NCBI GenBank assembly: GCA_025201865.1
Contig: MU603109.1
Location: 1 to 20,067, forward strand
Direction of reading: 5' to 3'
From: Ramicandelaber brevisporus
Lineage: Eukaryota > Kickxellomycota > Ramicandelaberales > Ramicandelaberaceae
DNA: 20,067 bases
Under the pieces are notes generated by a model that was not told the DNA's origin, searched no databases, and saw only the letters and a program-made list of their open reading frames with translations. Position numbers and translations under genes: made by a program. This document shows positions 17,753 to 20,067 of this stretch, piece after piece. Each line of letters opens with the position of its first letter. The stretch's first letter is position 1.

Positions 17753-18391
17753 ATGAAGGTGACGACGAGAGCTCTGAGCGCAGCAGCAGGCGGCAGCGGC
17801 AGCACCGGCGGTTTGTGGCAGAAGATCCGCACGCGTCTTCAGCTGAGTCCATACTGGCAGCCAACTTGGTTCGACACCACCAAGTACCGCCAGCCAGCAC
17901 CTTCCGAGCTGCCACCGTACGAACGTCCTCTCACTCCAGCCTCTAACATCCACGACAACTACTACTACAAGCGCGACGTGCGTCGCAACTTCCCAGCCTC
18001 TGTTGCTTATACTCAGACTGAGGTTGCGCGTTTGATTGCGCCAGAGGCTGCTGAGGCTTTGGCCCAGCCAGGTGCTGCTCCAGTTATTGCTGACGCTGCA
18101 TTGTCTGGCCAGGTTGGCGGTCCATCACAGACGTCGGCCACGGCTGCCGCTGCTGCTGCCACGAGTGTTGCGACGGCTGCTGCCACCAACGCTTCGGCGC
18201 CGGTGCCAGTTGAGCTGACCATCCAGGCTGCGCTGGAGGCAAAGGGTGCATCTCCAATTTACACTGCCGAGAACTTGCCACCGTTCGCACCATGCAATCC
18301 AGGCTGGCGGAAGCCAAACCAGTGGCGTCTCAGCGACTTCCAAGAGAAGAAGGAGGATGACGTTTACTGGCCAGTTTACCTTGTCAAATAA
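17753..18391 (+). CDS. NDUFA7: Complex I accessory subunit, NDUFA7/B14.5a-like
   Basis: Nuclear-coded accessory subunit of mitochondrial NADH:ubiquinone oxidoreductase. The 212-residue protein has the family signature NIHDNYYYKRDVRR at residues 65-78 (human: SNNYYCTRDGRR), a following PASVAYT segment, and the C-terminal W-x-LS-x(n)-Y-x-P-x-YL pattern (NQWRLSDF and YWPVYLVK). An N-terminal LWQKIRTRLQLSPYW matches the amphipathic start of the family. Between the signature and the C-terminus lies an Ala-rich insert (about residues 100-165) that roughly doubles the length against the 113-residue human protein. The fungal counterpart (NUZM in Yarrowia, from memory) is also longer. Start: ATG at 17753. 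The frame is open upstream only from a GTG through an ACG/ACA threonine run. It is convergent with RAD52, only 60 bp away. Confidence 0.85.
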   Translation: MKVTTRALSAAAGGSGSTGGLWQKIRTRLQLSPYWQPTWFDTTKYRQPAPSELPPYERPLTPASNIHDNYYYKRDVRRNFPASVAYTQTEVARLIAPEAAEALAQPGAAPVIADAALSGQVGGPSQTSATAAAAAATSVATAAATNASAPVPVELTIQAALEAKGASPIYTAENLPPFAPCNPGWRKPNQWRLSDFQEKKEDDVYWPVYLVK

Positions 18392-18392
18392 A
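18387..18392 (+). terminator. AATAAA overlapping the NDUFA7 stop codon
   Basis: The TAA stop (18389-18391) lies inside an AATAAA hexamer. With only 60 bp to the convergent RAD52 stop, the two 3' UTRs must be very short or overlap. Use as a polyadenylation signal is inferred. Confidence 0.35.
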
Positions 18393-18451
18393 TCAGTAAG
18401 TAAAAAGTTCTCTTTAATTAACGAATAATGGTTACTTGAGGATGGGTGTGT

Positions 18452-20026
18452 TTAAGGAACGAGACGGCGGGCTGCGCTGCGCTGAGCACCGGCTGGAGCA
18501 GACGCTTGTCCCTGTGGACCCAATCCCATATGCGCAGCTGGTGTCGCGCCGATCAAGCCCGCCTCGATATCAGGGCGATCGAACTCGGCATCCTCAGCCA
18601 GGATGGCCTCAAAGTCATCGCTGAAGGCCATGTCATCGTCAAAGTCAAAGTCATCCACTTTTCCTTGGTTGGAAGCCGATAAAGCAGCGGACTGGGATGG
18701 CTGCCAGCTAGCCTGGTCAATGCCAGTCGGAACCGGCCCCATAACATTGGCCTGCGAAGTCAAGGTGGACGGCGGCATAGGCACATTAAAGTTGAGCTGG
18801 GCAGGATTCGTTGGGATCGGCGGTGGCTTCGAAATGTCGATGCTGTCAGCTGAGCGGATGAGCATCTTCTCATCCATATCCGGCAACGGAATGGCCTTAA
18901 CCTTGATGATTTGGCGCAGGTAGTTCTTGTCATAGAGGCAGTTGCCAAGGGCATCGCCAAACATGCGCAAGCAACGCTTCGTGGCATCCGTGACAGCCTC
19001 CTTCTTTGCCTTCTCGAATCCCAGCGCCTTGGACTTGACGTTTTCAATCGATCCAAATCCGACGTCTTCGCGGAATGAGCCGTTGGCCAGAGTGACTCTC
19101 ACAATGCAGCTGATGCCAATGTTGTGGTTGCCATTCTGGTTCATGTCACAAAAGTCATCGCGCATACACATGATGCGGGAAGACCAGCCATCAAATCCAA
19201 AGATGTCATTGGCCAGGTTAAAGACGCGGAAAGACTCGAGGTACATGAGCTTTTGGCCGCCTGGCGCCGGACGCGATGCAAGCATCTCGGGACCCAGGCG
19301 ACGGCGCAGCAGGACACGGATGCGAGCACGCTCACCCTCACTAAAGCCACTTGTGGCTTCAGAAGAACCGGTTCCAAGACGCTTGTGCATATCGAGCGTA
19401 TGGTCCTCTGGCAGCTGCGAGTCGTCTGGCACTGGCACCAGCGACAGATTATCATTGCCACGAATCAAAGTCAGCGAGTCAAGGGGCTGCACCTTCTCAG
19501 CCGAAATACGCGCAATTCGCTTGAGGAAGGCCTTGTCATAAACAATGTTGCCCATTGCGTTTCCAAACGTCCGCAACGCGCGTTTCAGCGCATCCGTAAC
19601 TGACTCCTTCTTTGCCTTCTCAAAACCTTGCGCCTTGGAGCGAATATTCTCAATCGAGCCATATCCAATATCTTCGTGGGACTGTCCACCTGGGAGCGTG
19701 ATTCGCACCACGCACGACACGCCAATATTAAATGCATTGTTGATCATGTCGCAGTAGTCGACCGTGAGCTCTACAATTTGAGAGGACCAGCCGTCGAAGT
19801 CAAAGAGCTGGTTGGCGGTGTTGATGGCACGCCAGCCTTCGAGGTAGCTGAGACGCTGGCCACCTGGAGCAGGACGAGTCGCGAGAACCTCGGGACCGAG
19901 GCCACGACGCAGGCGGTTCGCGAGATGGGTACGATCGGCTACTTCAAAGCGGTACGAAGGAGTGAAGACAGCGTCAGCGTTGGAAGTTGGCATCGCGCCG
20001 GATGCCACAACTGCCATATTATTCAT
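18452..20026 (-). CDS. RAD52: RAD52 recombination mediator with two RAD52 domains
   Basis: Single-strand annealing and recombination protein. The 524-residue chain holds two complete RAD52 N-terminal domains, about residues 28-178 and 228-386. Both have LGPE(V/M)LA-x-RPAPGGQ, YLE-x-x-R, FDGWSS, ED(I/V)G(Y/F)GSIEN, FEKAKKE, VTDA and a KR-x-LR-x-FG helix. Positions equivalent to human R55, Y65, K152, R153 and R156 (the inner DNA-binding groove, by memory of human numbering) are R51, Y61, K148, R149, R152 in the first domain and R252, Y262, K350, R351, R354 in the second. So neither looks dead. Domain 2 is closer to canonical RAD52 (GNCLYDKNYLR). After a Pro-rich linker comes an acidic patch (about 457-488). 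Known RAD52 proteins carry one such domain and form 10-11-mer rings. Start: ATG 20024-20026, with an in-frame TAG five codons upstream. No frame break occurs between the domains, and the linker (about 179-227) is hydrophilic. Confidence 0.93.
   Translation of the reverse strand: MNNMAVVASGAMPTSNADAVFTPSYRFEVADRTHLANRLRRGLGPEVLATRPAPGGQRLSYLEGWRAINTANQLFDFDGWSSQIVELTVDYCDMINNAFNIGVSCVVRITLPGGQSHEDIGYGSIENIRSKAQGFEKAKKESVTDALKRALRTFGNAMGNIVYDKAFLKRIARISAEKVQPLDSLTLIRGNDNLSLVPVPDDSQLPEDHTLDMHKRLGTGSSEATSGFSEGERARIRVLLRRRLGPEMLASRPAPGGQKLMYLESFRVFNLANDIFGFDGWSSRIMCMRDDFCDMNQNGNHNIGISCIVRVTLANGSFREDVGFGSIENVKSKALGFEKAKKEAVTDATKRCLRMFGDALGNCLYDKNYLRQIIKVKAIPLPDMDEKMLIRSADSIDISKPPPIPTNPAQLNFNVPMPPSTLTSQANVMGPVPTGIDQASWQPSQSAALSASNQGKVDDFDFDDDMAFSDDFEAILAEDAEFDRPDIEAGLIGATPAAHMGLGPQGQASAPAGAQRSAARRLVP
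18869..19945 (-). repeat. Internal duplication of the RAD52 domain
   Basis: Domain 1 is coded by about 19493-19945 and domain 2 by about 18869-19345, with a period of 201-202 residues. Roughly half of the aligned residues are identical, with one single-residue length difference near NN-x-FN-IG. The divergence shows an old duplication or a fusion of paralogues, not a recent or assembly duplication. Confidence 0.9.
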
Positions 20027-20067
20027 CTTTGGATACGACTACTACTGCTACAGTTGTTGCTGCTGTT
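20027..20067 (-). promoter_or_regulatory. RAD52 5' leader (partial)
   Basis: The 41 bp up to the window edge read on the minus strand as a CAGCAACAA/TAGTAG-rich leader with an in-frame stop, confirming the RAD52 start codon. The promoter lies beyond the window. Confidence 0.4.

Noticed and set aside
1-20067. tRNA, rRNA, spliceosomal RNA, CRISPR array, transposase or viral gene
   Set aside because: I looked for T-arm-like GGTTCGA boxes, snRNA core sequences, regularly spaced repeats and transposase motifs and found none with supporting structure. The one GGTTCGA hit, near 17867, lies inside the complex I gene.

Overview
The window reads as compact nuclear DNA from a eukaryote, most likely a fungus and perhaps an early-diverging one. 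The genes encode kynurenine 3-monooxygenase, an ER glucosidase II, a SCAMP-type membrane protein, a complex I accessory subunit, RAD52, a meiotic-type RING protein and an OrsD-like zinc-finger protein. They lie on both strands with 60-260 bp gaps, have long uninterrupted frames, and carry CAG/CAA-coded glutamine runs and AATAAA signals. OrsD-like zinc fingers are mainly fungal, while SCAMPs are lost in many yeasts but present in animals, plants and some early fungi. The lineage is inference. No rRNA, tRNA, CRISPR array, transposase or viral gene was seen.

Layout. 49-3644 (-): an F-box-like protein and kynurenine 3-monooxygenase (KMO). 3645-3838: a short divergent promoter. 3839-5599 (+): a SPOUT1/C9orf114-type RNA methyltransferase. 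5738-8633 (-): SCAMP, then a BTB-domain protein. 8894-12167 (-): glucosidase II alpha, whose frame is broken by a near-perfect tandem duplication covering the catalytic nucleophile motif. 12168-13659: the only long gene-free gap, holding a T-poor tract. 13660-18391 (+): a zinc-finger protein built of two copies of a four-finger module, an RNF212/Zip3-like RING protein ending in a duplicated 26-residue tail, and an NDUFA7-like complex I subunit. 18452-20026 (-): a RAD52 protein carrying two complete RAD52 DNA-binding domains in one chain.

The genes form no operon or single pathway; they are mostly housekeeping functions. The RING protein (meiotic crossover control) and RAD52 (strand annealing) both act in recombination, but the adjacency may be chance.

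The recurring theme is internal tandem duplication at several scales and ages. RAD52 and the zinc-finger protein hold old duplications of whole domains, kept under protein-level selection. The glucosidase (132/133 bp) and the RING protein (78 bp) hold very young ones. The double-RAD52 protein is the best candidate for something new. The glucosidase break is the observation most in need of a check against raw reads.
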